This document shows, piece after piece, positions 1 to 9,699 of a stretch of 64,000 bases of DNA. The notes below the pieces were generated by a model. The model made no database searches, had not been told where the DNA came from, and was given only the letters and a program-made list of their open reading frames with translations. This DNA comes from Sequoia sempervirens (taxonomy: Eukaryota; Streptophyta; Pinopsida; Cupressales; Cupressaceae), in NCBI GenBank assembly GCA_007258455.2, contig VDFB02252616.1, positions 117,754,128 through 117,818,127 of the forward strand, read 5' to 3'. The stretch's first letter is position 1. Each line of letters begins with the position of its first letter. Position numbers and translations under genes: made by a program.

Positions 1-165
1 TTGTCATCTTCCCAATCTTTTGGCACCCAGATTCCTTTCATTAACCTATCATACTACAACACACATCTATCCAAGAATTGATGGACATACTAACTTCTTC
101 GTCACACCTTTTGACACTCTCAACTTCTTCTTCTCAAATCTTTCAAATCTCTCCCAGATCTTAGG

Positions 166-217
166 GCTCTGATACCAAAAATGATGACTCAACTTACATT
201 CATACACTCTGATACCA
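166..217 (-). other. copia primer-binding-site-like motif, duplicated
   Basis: Read on the minus strand, 166-177 is TGGTATCAGAGC, the initiator-tRNA-type primer site usual in plant Ty1/copia elements. A second copy of its core (TGGTATCAGAG) sits at 207-217. The likely LTR end (CA on the minus strand) is at 221-222. The internal part of this minus-strand element would lie left of the window. No gag reading frame can be confirmed in the first 165 bases. Confidence 0.45.
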
Positions 218-220
218 AAT

Positions 221-1708
221 TGATAGCTCAATTCACACACACATGCACTTTGAAATCATAAACGATGACTCATGATTTCACATACACAAACTCCCAATGC
301 TACGTGGTTAAATTAAAGGAAGTAATTTTATATTTTTAATCCATTGCAAAGTAACACAACAAACAATAATGGCCTCAATCGACCCTTTCATAGTCTATGC
401 ATAATACTTTGATTCTACAAGGCGACAATACTCTATTCAAATGAATTTATTATTCAAAAATTTACATAATAGATATCCAACAACAATAACCAAACCTTAA
501 TTCATTGAACAACTAATAGGGAATGAGTTCCATCACACCAAACAGTGAACACCAACATTTCAGCTTGTATGTAGCAACATAACGGTTCTTAAGGAATCGA
601 CTTCTTGACTTCCAACCGATTTCACCTTAGCACAGGAAGATCTGATCAAACTCCACACTTTGAACTGATTCCTTCTTGCTTTCAAAATCCAATCAATCTT
701 TCTTGTTTCTTATCTGGCCAAAATTCCACAAACAAATGCATTGATACCTTTACATAAAAAAAAATTCTAAAAACACGGTTTCTCTCCCACCATTCTCATG
801 CCACTTCAGGATTCCTTCATACATTTTTAGAATGACTTCTCCTCAATTGAAATCCGTTGACCTCCTAATGCACAAACTAAACTCTCCAAACCAATTTTGT
901 CACCTCCATCCTCTTCCAAGTTGTTGTTAACTATTACCTCCCTCTATGCGACTAGAAAAAAAGCGCAATCTACCACAAGAATAAATCTCACTACCAATTC
1001 CTCATCGATTTTTCCAGTTAACCATTTCTCTTCTCCTAGCCACTACTCACACAAAAAAAACATCGATCACTTGTAACTACTTGACCACATGGGGAAAAGG
1101 AATAGGTTTTCCATAACTACTTGTTCATGTTTTTCTCATTCTTCAAATCTAAAAAAAAATCATAACCCTCCTCTCAAGATTAGTGTAGGAAATTATTTTG
1201 CTACCTTTTCTTCCTTACAACATGTGCCTAGTAGTCAAATATCACTACTAAGAACATGTATTTTAATATATAATTTTAAACATTGAAGATTTTGTTACCT
1301 GTAAGATTCACCTTCATGTTGAGGTGGTTTCATTAATAATTCAATACCATGGGTGTATATGTAGTTGATGGTTTATGGTTTGTTTTCTTGAACCTCCTTT
1401 GTTATGTGTTGGTAATGTATGATATACATTGGTGATTAAATAGAGATAAATTTTGTATAAGATATTATCAATTTTTTTCTTTACATAAAAAAATTAGAGA
1501 TTAAAATTTTAAATCTAAGTTAAAGGAATTCTTCACCTCTAAGAAACTTTTTCTACTTGCTCCATTATGATAGAATATATTTTTATTGTGTGAACTTGAT
1601 TCCCTATAAGGCTATGAAGTATTTAGGAAAGACACTTGATATTCCCACATAATCACATCAAACTTTACATCTACTCTAAAGGAATTAAATTTGATAGAAA
1701 TAATCGAT
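221..1708. other. no gene seen; start may be a copia LTR remnant
   Basis: The first few hundred bases could be the LTR of the minus-strand copia element whose primer site lies at 166-217; the far LTR end was not found. The rest is AT-rich with short unsupported frames. The last five bases of the flank (1709-1713) belong to the target duplication of the next element. Confidence 0.4.
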
Positions 1709-1713
1709 AGGAG
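1709..1713. repeat. target site duplication, left copy (AGGAG)
   Basis: AGGAG directly precedes the TG of the left LTR and recurs directly after the CA of the right LTR at 14243-14247. A 5-bp duplication is the expected integration scar of a Ty3/gypsy element. Confidence 0.85.
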
Positions 1714-3347
1714 TGTGGCATAGAAAATTGGACACTCTTGAGAAAAGAGACAATTTCACGCTTAATTTGGACCTACTTTTGAGTACCCCTGCATTATTCA
1801 TTCTTCAAAATAACATTTATAGGCCCCTAAGACCCATTATTTTTTATCTAGAGGCTTGTTTCAATTAAAAAACATCTAAATCCCGACAAACAACACTTAA
1901 TTCATTTATATCCTGAAAACCCACCTCCAAAAACCACTAGTGGGACCCATTTGCAACCTTGGGAAAATGAGTCCCCTCTGGTGGGAACCATTCACCAAGG
2001 GTGGCAAATGAGTCCCTTTTGGGGGAAAATTCAATTTTGAGTAGGAATTTAATCAATTTAATTCAATTTTTTAGTGGATGTTAGCCTCTTAGGTCTAAAT
2101 AACAGGAAAATTAGGTGTTTATGCCTATAAATACACATTTTAGGTCATTTTTCACATCTCTTATTCGTTTTTGCAAAGCAAAATCAAAAGTCAATTATTA
2201 AGAGTCTTCCACAATAAGTTTCAATAGCATTTTCACAACAAAGTTGAAGCTTTTAGACAACAAGATAGGGTTTTTGCAAGTCTTCAAGCTCACTATTCAT
2301 TCAAGATCCAACATTGCAAAGAGTTGATGATGGATTCCTACGGTGAATCATGGAGAAATCTAGGTTGAGGAGATGCAACTAGCCATCAAATCACACCTAA
2401 AGACTTATTTTCAAAGTGATTCCATCTTCCATTTCTCTCTATCTTTAGATTTAAGGTTTGCATAACATTTGTGTTTCATTTTCAATCATTTGAGATGTTG
2501 TAAGGTTTCTCAGAATTGGATTCTTGCATCTTTCAAATCACATTTGCTCATCTTATTCTAGCACATTAGAATAGGGTTTTATCTTACTTCAGATTTTCCT
2601 AGTCTTAGACACACTTAAGGTTTAGTGTTTTATGCAGATTTTATTCATTCAAGGTTTGATTACCGAATTAGGGGTTTGACCAAGGAAAACCCCCCATTAG
2701 AAAACAAAATTTAAGATATTTTGCAGGTATTTTTTGAGATTCTAACACGAGTTTCCATCAGGAAGTGTTGTGCAAGTGACAAGGTACAGGTCTGAGACTT
2801 GAATTTGTAGAAAATTGAAAAAGGATTGATTCACCATGGATGGAAAATGATTCCCACTGGAGGTTTCTATTAGAGCAGAATGAAGATTCCATTCCCATTT
2901 GGCATAAACCAGTTTTTGGGCAGAAACCTTGACCTAGGATTGATTCGCCCAGGGTGGCAAATGAGTCCCAGTCAGTCAAAAAGTCAACATTTCCGAATTT
3001 TTAGAGTTGTTTCCATTCTTCATCAGTCTCATAGGTGCACACATTCTGAGCTACAACATTTTGTTTAATTCTATTTGCATTTTTGTTCATCTTTTTAAGT
3101 ATTTTGTAAACGTCGTTGTGTTTTCAAACACTTCATATTTCATTAGTTATGCATATATAATCAATCTATTTCACCAATTAGTTGCATCTATATCATTGCA
3201 TTTAGTCATAATTTCATTATACATACATTAATTTGAGTGAACCACCTAGATTTTTGGTGTGGGACCTATCTCTTTCCATTAGGTGAAAGACTCTAATTGA
3301 GAAAAATAGACATAGCATCCCTAGTCCATCCCAAAATCTATAGTTCA
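1714..3347 (+). repeat. 5' LTR of Tat-like gypsy element
   Basis: About 1.63 kb, starting TGTGGCATAG and ending GTTCA. It aligns along its length with 12655-14242. It contains a TATA box (2126-2133) and several copies of a partly palindromic motif built on GGTGGCAAATGAGTCCC (about 1955-2015, 2830-2860, 2940-2970). An inverted copy of the same motif lies downstream of the primer site, at about 3625-3655. Confidence 0.9.
2126..2133 (+). promoter_or_regulatory. TATA box of 5' LTR
   Basis: TATAAATA, conserved in the 3' LTR at 13025-13032, in the U3/R position expected to start the genomic transcript. The transcription start itself cannot be seen. Confidence 0.6.
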
Positions 3348-3350
3348 TTT

Positions 3351-3361
3351 TGGTGAACCTG
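3351..3361 (+). other. primer binding site (TGGTGAACCTG)
   Basis: TGGTGAACCTG begins three bases after the LTR terminus CA (spacer TTT). The same string in the same position follows LTR ends at 27110-27120 and 43488-43498. It is the complement of a tRNA 3' end; the tRNA was not identified. Confidence 0.75.
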
Positions 3362-3799
3362 CATATTGAACATCATCTCTTTTTTATTTACATGGAATTT
3401 GCATCCTAGGACTCAAATTACATTGGCTTTTGCATTGTTTTTGCATCCTAAGGCTTACCAAAATTGAATTAGTGAAACTATCATTTAGAGGTCATTATTG
3501 CAATTCATTTTATCAAATCATTATAAAATTCTACATTTCCATTACTTCTTTCCATTGTATAGACCTGAACACATAGAAAAACATCAAAAAAAATAGAAAA
3601 AGAAACTTAAAAATACCTCTCCTAGGACTCATTTGCCACCTTGGGCGAATCAGTTCTAGTGCACTTTTTGCATCATTATTTCAAGAATTTTGTTTCCTGT
3701 TTTACATTTTTATGTTTGCCACAATTCATTTTCTGGTTTAGTTCAGTTATTTTCTATTATATTTAACTCATTTGCATAAGCATCATTTCCTTTCCTAGC

Positions 3800-4638
3800 A
3801 TTTATGTATAGCATTAGATTTTTGCAAGTTTCATTTTCAACGTTAGTTCCTAGTTATTTTAAATCAGATTCATCAATGCATAAAAACAATAAACCACAAA
3901 CATCAAACCAACCTTTCAAACAAATGATTCAATTTAGAAACACCATCTCATCCAAGCCTCTTAGTAGTGATGATGTAGAAAAGTGAGATGAAGTCCTTTA
4001 GGACTTCCTCTCACTCACTTCATCCTCTAAAGCTTTCCATGAGAAGCCTAAACCAATTAACAATAACTTATCTCTCAAACCTCTTATTCGCGATGAATTT
4101 GACTTATTAGATGAAGCCCTTTAGGACTTCATCTCACCTAAGTCATCCACTAAGGTTTTTGTGACCAACCTACAACAAAGAATGTTAACACCTCTAAAGT
4201 TTTCCATGAGAAGCCTAAACCAATTGATGACAACTTACCCCTCAAACCTTTTATTCATGATGACTTTGACTTGTTAGATGAATCCCTTCAAGATGTCATC
4301 TAGCCTAAGTCGTCAGCTAAGGTTTTTTGTGAATAATCTCAAACTAAGGATGATAATGTGATTCAACATCAACTCATTCTTAACCCACCCTCACATAAAC
4401 TTCATCCTTCCAATAAATTTGAGTTTACCCTTTACCCACCTAAACCTGATGTATTGCAGCAATCAAGTAATCTTATTGTTGCTCATACATATAATATCTG
4501 AAACAATCCACAACCACCCCAACCAACCCCACCCTCTTTACCTTTACCTAATCCTCCTAGTGCTCCTCATTTTCCTTCACACACAAAGGAGTATGATCTT
4601 GTTGAAAAACTCAAGAATACTCCTACAAATATTTCCCT
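3800..4638 (+). pseudogene. gag region of Tat-like gypsy, degenerate
   Basis: Structural-protein region between primer site and protease. No long open frame remains. Coding-like pieces read as Lys/Pro/Asp-rich blocks such as FHEKPKP and DLLDEAL, broken by stops. Two tandem copies of an about 167-bp unit start at 4025 and 4192, with a partial copy upstream near 3945. The Pro-rich end (about 4400-4600) leads into the protease. No retrotrans_gag core or zinc knuckle could be pointed to, so the gag assignment rests mainly on position. Confidence 0.55.
4025..4322 (+). repeat. tandem repeat within gag, about 167-bp unit
   Basis: The string CTCTAAAG(C/T)TTTCCATGAG begins at 4025 and recurs at 4192, and similarity continues for about 130 bp in each. 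Both copies once encoded similar peptides (FHEKPKP... DLLDE). The present period is not a multiple of three, so at least one indel followed the duplication. Confidence 0.75.
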
Positions 4639-5301
4639 TTGGGATTACTTCATAATTCACCAAATTACCACACTATCATTCAGACAGCATTACAACACAT
4701 TGTGGTTCCTCCTCGCATAACTCCAAATGATGTGGTAACTTTAATACATGGAATAAATATAGTTAATCTAAACATTACTTTCCATCAACATGAGCTCCCT
4801 CCTTTAGAGTTACGAAAACAAAACGAAGCCTTTATGATAATTGCTCAATTCAATCGAATAGGTATCAAACGAACCCTCATTGATAATGGTTCTACCCTTA
4901 ATGTGTGTAGTGTGAATCTCCTTGATAGATTGTGTGTTGACAAGTCACAAATAAGACCTGATTCCTTATCCATTCAAGGATTTGATAATACAATAAAGCA
5001 ACTGCTCAGTGTAATCACTTTTCCTATTATAGTTGGGGTGGCTACTATGCAAACTCCTATTCATGTCATGCATTATGATCTTTCGTATAATCTTCTTTTA
5101 GGAAGACCATGGATTCATGATATGAATGCAGTTCCTTCGACCCTTCATCATATAATGAAATATGTCTATAATAACAGCATTTATCAAGTCGAAGTAGACC
5201 CTGAACCTGAAAGCTGGTTACACCTTGAAAAAGGAACCACAAGTCCTCTGAATACATTAATTCCAACATCCAATATAGAACCTCTTGAAATTGAACAATA
5301 A
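4639..5301 (+). pseudogene. retroviral-type aspartic protease domain (gypsy pol)
   Basis: The longest open piece of this element, 220 residues. It processes the gag-pol polyprotein in intact relatives. The active-site loop reads LIDNGSTLNVCS (about residues 80-91), matching the variant D-N/S/G-G-S form of plant gypsy proteases. Downstream LLLGRPWIH and AVPSTLHH are the typical flap-side and C-terminal block. It ends at a TAA and is followed in the same region by a G-patch and RT, so it is one segment of a broken polyprotein rather than a free protein. The apparent ATG is probably not a true start. Confidence 0.85.
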
Positions 5302-5475
5302 GATGAGGAATCGGTGTCTAAATTATTTGGTGATGATTGGGGATCCTTAGAATTCACACCTTCATTTATGGGAAAATACATAATCACATAGAAAAAGGAT
5401 GAGAAACAAGAACAACCAACTGTTATGTGAACTCAGAATTCAGAAAAATATTGTCAATCATCTATCTCCTCTACT

Positions 5476-5703
5476 TTGGAAGAAACTACAACGTACACAA
5501 ATTTTTTTGATGAGATAGATTATCAACATCCGCCTAATCCAAAGGATATGGAAAGACTTTATGGGAAAGGCTATGAGCTTATGAAACAATTGGGATATAC
5601 TGAAAAAGGATGTGGAAAGCATGAACAAGGTATTCAAGTTCCTATAGAACCTAATACATATAAGACCAAAATTGGGTTGGGACTGACAAAATCCACTCAA
5701 TGA
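5476..5703 (+). pseudogene. G-patch domain segment of gypsy pol
   Basis: A 75-residue stretch with the glycine pattern GKGYELMKQLGYTEKGCGKH followed by EQGIQVPI, matching a G-patch (conserved G, aromatic, LG(Y/F), G.G(L/K), G). G-patches bind RNA or activate helicases; in some retroelements one follows the protease. It lies between protease and RT and ends at a TGA at 5701. The domain call is by eye; its role in this element is unknown. Confidence 0.7.
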
Positions 5704-5709
5704 CCATCT

Positions 5710-7040
5710 TTGAATATCAACACTATTACATGTCAACCAAAACATAATCTCACAATCAAACATCCTGAATTGCTTGATATGGCTTTACCACCATCGTGGG
5801 AGTACATTGAAAGTGATGAATCTTTAAAACAAATGTTAGGAGTCTATGATAATACATCCTCTACTACTCCCATGAAACGGGTTACTTGTGTTGTGATAAT
5901 TACCAAGCAAAAAGATAGTGATATCATTGACGAACCATATGATTTTGAAGTTCCTAATTCTAATGCACTCCCCTTAGGAGATACAGTTGATATACCAATG
6001 GACATAGATGATAAGAAAAAATTTATTAAGATTGGGAAGTGTCGTGACAATGAAGAAAAACAGGACACTACAACTTTACTTCATGATTTTCCTAAAAAAT
6101 TTGCTTGGAAATATTCTGATATGCCAAGAATTGACCCAAAAATTGTGACACACAACATCCTTCTTGTTTAAAATGCTAAACCTGTTCGCCAAAAGATATG
6201 AAAAATGAACCATAACATTTCCTTGCATGTTAAAGGATAGCTTAAAAAACTCCTTGATGCAGATTTCATTCGCCCTATTGATTATTCTCCTTGGATCTCA
6301 AACATTGTCATAGTTGCTAAACCGGATAATTGTATTAGGATATGTACGGATTTTCATGACTTGAATAAAGCCTCTTTAAAAGATTTTTTTTTGCTTCATA
6401 ATATAGACATGATTGTGTTGGACATGCTTTGTTGTCATTCATGGATAAATTTTCTGGTTATAATCAAATCTTTATCAACCCACAAGATCAATAAAAAATG
6501 ACATTTACAACCATTTGGTGGATGTTTTGTTGGGTTGTGATTCCTTTTGGATTAAAGAATTCCGGTGCAACTTATCAACGAGCAAATAAATTGGTATTTC
6601 ATGATTACATACATTAAATATTGGAAGATTATGTTGATGACATTCTTGCAAAATCCTTAAGATGAAAAGACAATGTAAATGTTCTTCAAAAAATCTTTGA
6701 TTGAATACATAAATATATAACATGTGATTAAATCCAAAAAAGTGCCTTTGGTGTAGATAGTGGGAAACTTTTGGGGTTTGTCAAATCTCACAGAGGCATT
6801 GAGGTGGACACAAAGAAAATTGATGTCATTATTAGCATGCCACCTCCTAAGAACATTTCTTAATTGTGCACATTACAAGGCTGAATTCAAGCTATTCATC
6901 ATTTCTTTGCATCTTTAGCTGATCACACATTACCCTTCACACATATTCTCAAAGAGGATGTACCTTTTAATTGGAATAAGGATTGTAAACAGGCCTTTGA
7001 GAGTTTAAAGGAATACCTTGCAACTCCACCCGTTTTACAC
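5710..7040 (+). pseudogene. reverse transcriptase domain of gypsy pol, broken
   Basis: After a linker (5710-6050), RT begins with DFPKKFAWKYSDMP, then continues through LLDADFIRPIDYSPWISN (about 6250-6310), the CTDFHDLNKAS block (about 6345-6372), PFGLKNSGATYQRAN in another frame (about 6540-6590) and the catalytic box YVDDIL (about 6625-6650). Several stops and at least two frameshifts lie between these blocks. The YVDD residues themselves are intact. The thumb/connection runs on to the RNase H. Confidence 0.85.
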
Positions 7041-7850
7041 CTTGTTGTGCCAAAAAAACCATTTATCCTTTACATAGTCGCATCAGCCCATGCTCTTGCA
7101 ACATTGTTGGCTCAACAAGATGATCATGGAAAAGAACATACTATGTATTACATCAGTCAAACTTTAATCGATTATGAAACTCAATACTCACCAATTGAAA
7201 AACATTTTTTAGCTCTTGTATTCACTACTAGTAAATTGTGACATTATTTGCTAAATGCTGAAATGCAAGTCATAACAAAATTTGATCTGCTTAAGTATCC
7301 TTTTAATAAAACAAACCTTTTCAGATGCTTAGCTAAGTGGGTGATGTTTTTAACTGAGTTTGATCTTAAATTTTTTTCACAAAAAGTAATCAAAGAACAA
7401 GCCTTAACCAATCACTTAGTCGATGCCCCTTCCCCTCTCGCTTTACCTAATCATGATTCTTTTCCTGATGATAATGCCTTGACCATAGATGTTAAAACAT
7501 GGAAGTTGTATTTCGATGGATCTAAGTATTGAAAGGGTTCTAGTGTTGGAGTGGTATTAATTCCGCCCAACAAAAAGCCTATTCCCTTGTCCTATTGATT
7601 AAGTTTCCTATGTACAAATAACACATCTAAGTATGAGGCATTAATTGCAGGATTGTGAGCTGCTTTAACCATGGGTGCTAAAGATATCAAGATCTTTGGT
7701 GATTCATAATTAGTAATCAAACAAATTAATGGGACAATCAAATTAAACATGACAAATTATCAAAATACAAGGACTTACAATGAAACTATAAGAGAAGTTT
7801 GAATCATTTGCCATTGATAACATCCCATGAAAAGAAAATCGATGTACGAA
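7041..7850 (+). pseudogene. two RNase H domains of gypsy pol
   Basis: First RNase H: PFILYIVASAHALATLLAQ (D of the usual YxDAS replaced), HTMYYISQTL, YSPIEKHFLALVF, ending with LTNHLVDAP near 7430. Second RNase H starts at LYFDGSK (about 7505), continues SSVGVVLIPP, SKYEALIAGL and KIFGDS (about 7695), where DG, E and D are the catalytic positions. A second, archaeal-type RNase H after the first is a mark of the plant Tat lineage. Stops follow SKY, PLSY, IAGL and GDS; several fit loss of Trp, Arg or Gln codons. Confidence 0.8.
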
Positions 7851-8169
7851 TGTGATGGTGAGTGCAGCCTCTCTTATATCCCCACACGATCCTTCAACGG
7901 ACTTCACCTTTCTCATTTACCCAGTCATGAAACCTTCCATTGATACCCGATTAGAATACATTTTAGCAACAACTCAAGAAGACTCGAGAGAATGGTATGA
8001 CACAATATACAATTATTTAAAAGATGGTACCATTCTTGAGCCCACAACGACAAACACTCAAAATTGTTTACCAAACTAGTAGTCAAATACGTAATTCTAG
8101 CTAATGTTTTGTATAGAAGATCCTTCAATGGTCTCTTACTGAGGTTTCTTAGGGACTCAAAAATTCCTA

Positions 8170-9242
8170 TAGCCCTTGACTAGGCTCATGTTGGTGCCTA
8201 CAGGGGTCATTTTGGAGAATGTTCATTAGTGGGAAGAAACTCATTCGTATGGGATATTATTGGAGGCATATGGAAAAAGACTACTTTACTTGTGTTAAAT
8301 GATGTCACAAATGTCAAGAACATAGAAATTTGACTCATGTCCCTGCTTCTGAGCTTTGTGCCCAAATTCCCATTTGGCCATTTTTAGTATGGGAATTGGA
8401 TCTCATTGGAAAAATCTCACCACCCTCCTCTACTGGACATACATTCATCATAACAGCAACAGACTATTTCACAAAGTGGGTGGAAGCTATTCCTCTTCGA
8501 TCTACCAATGCTGAAGTAATTTGTCATTTCATATTGGAACACATAATTGCTCACTTTGGACTCCCATCCACAATAGTTTCTGAAAATGGAACTCCATTTA
8601 AGAATAATGATGTAAAGAGATTTTACACATTCAACATCAATTTTCCACACCATACTATCCGCAATCCAATGGACAAGCTAAAATCACTAATAAGATTCTC
8701 GAATAAATCCTAAAGAAAATTGTTAACAAACACCATAAGGATTGGCATACACAATTACATTATGCACTTTGGGCTTATCGAACAAGTGTTAGATTATCCA
8801 CGGGAACTACACCCTATAACCTTGTGTATGGTACTGACGCGATCATGCCCTTGGAGTTAGAAATTCCTACAATGTGAATTTCTCTTGAAGACCTTATTGA
8901 TGATACCACTTATAAAGACCAACTATTGCACCAGCTTGAGATGCTCGATGAAAAGCGCATTAACACTCTTGAGCATCTCTAGGCTTACATTAAAAAATTA
9001 CAACAAAAACATAATACTCATGTCATTCCTCGAACATTTTGTAAGGGTGGTTTCGTTCTCTACGAGAATAAATGCAATACTCACGCCGACTCTGAAGACA
9101 AAGATAAATTTAGCCCTAATTGATTAGGACCTTATATAATCGATACCAGTTATGGGTCTGGTGCTTATGTCTTAACAAAGCTCAATGGAACAACCCTTAA
9201 GGAACCTATTAATGTCTCACATCTACGTCAGTATTACCTCTA
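8170..9242 (+). pseudogene. integrase of gypsy pol, broken
   Basis: A zinc-binding region (CVKCHKCQEHRN near 8295-8330) is followed by the DDE core: ITATDYFTKWVEAIPL carries the first Asp, then IVSENGTPF where the second Asp has become Glu, and NGQAK where the catalytic Glu (usually NGQAE) has become Lys, reached after a frameshift near 8655. The C-terminal part reads ALWAYRTSVRLSTGTTPY, LVYGTDAIMP and ends VSHLRQYYL followed by TAG at 9240-9242. Integrase joins element DNA to the target; this copy has lost two of three catalytic acids. Confidence 0.85.
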
Positions 9243-9699
9243 GTCTCTTTGAATAGTATGATTGATAAAGTAGTGTTGTCTAAAGTCATTTGAATACATT
9301 CTAAATACTTTCACATTGCTTCGTTCTCAACAACTCATCAAGTGTTTTTCTTGAACACTAGGGTAATTATTTAAGATATTTTTATAATTACTTTAGGTTA
9401 CATAATATTCACCCTCTTGTTATGTTAAGTTTGATCCTTATATGAATTATAGGTGTATCTAATTAAACATGCCCTCCTTAAAGCAACAATGTCATATCTA
9501 TAGTGAAACTGAAATATGTTTTGCATTAGATCACATCAATCATGTTAAATCATGTAGAAATTTATTAAATAATTTTACACAAGTTATTTAATTAATCACA
9601 TTGCTATTTAACATTCAACCACAATAAGACATATTCCAAAAAATCAAATGCATATATATTTATATATACAATTTTTTATGTACATCTCATCATAATAGA
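9243..9699. other. spacer between pol end and antisense gene; no gene seen
   Basis: AT-rich, with no coding-like frame on either strand. The two converging genes (pol on +, plant-mobile-domain gene on -) would terminate here; no clear polyadenylation signal was singled out. Confidence 0.5.

Noticed and set aside
1089..1286. 65-codon open frame near the left edge
   Set aside because: No family resemblance, low-complexity composition, and no start context or neighbouring exon; frames this short are expected in AT-rich DNA.
2758..2979. 73-codon minus frame within the gypsy LTR
   Set aside because: Lies wholly in the LTR; a similar but interrupted frame in the other LTR shows no coding constraint.
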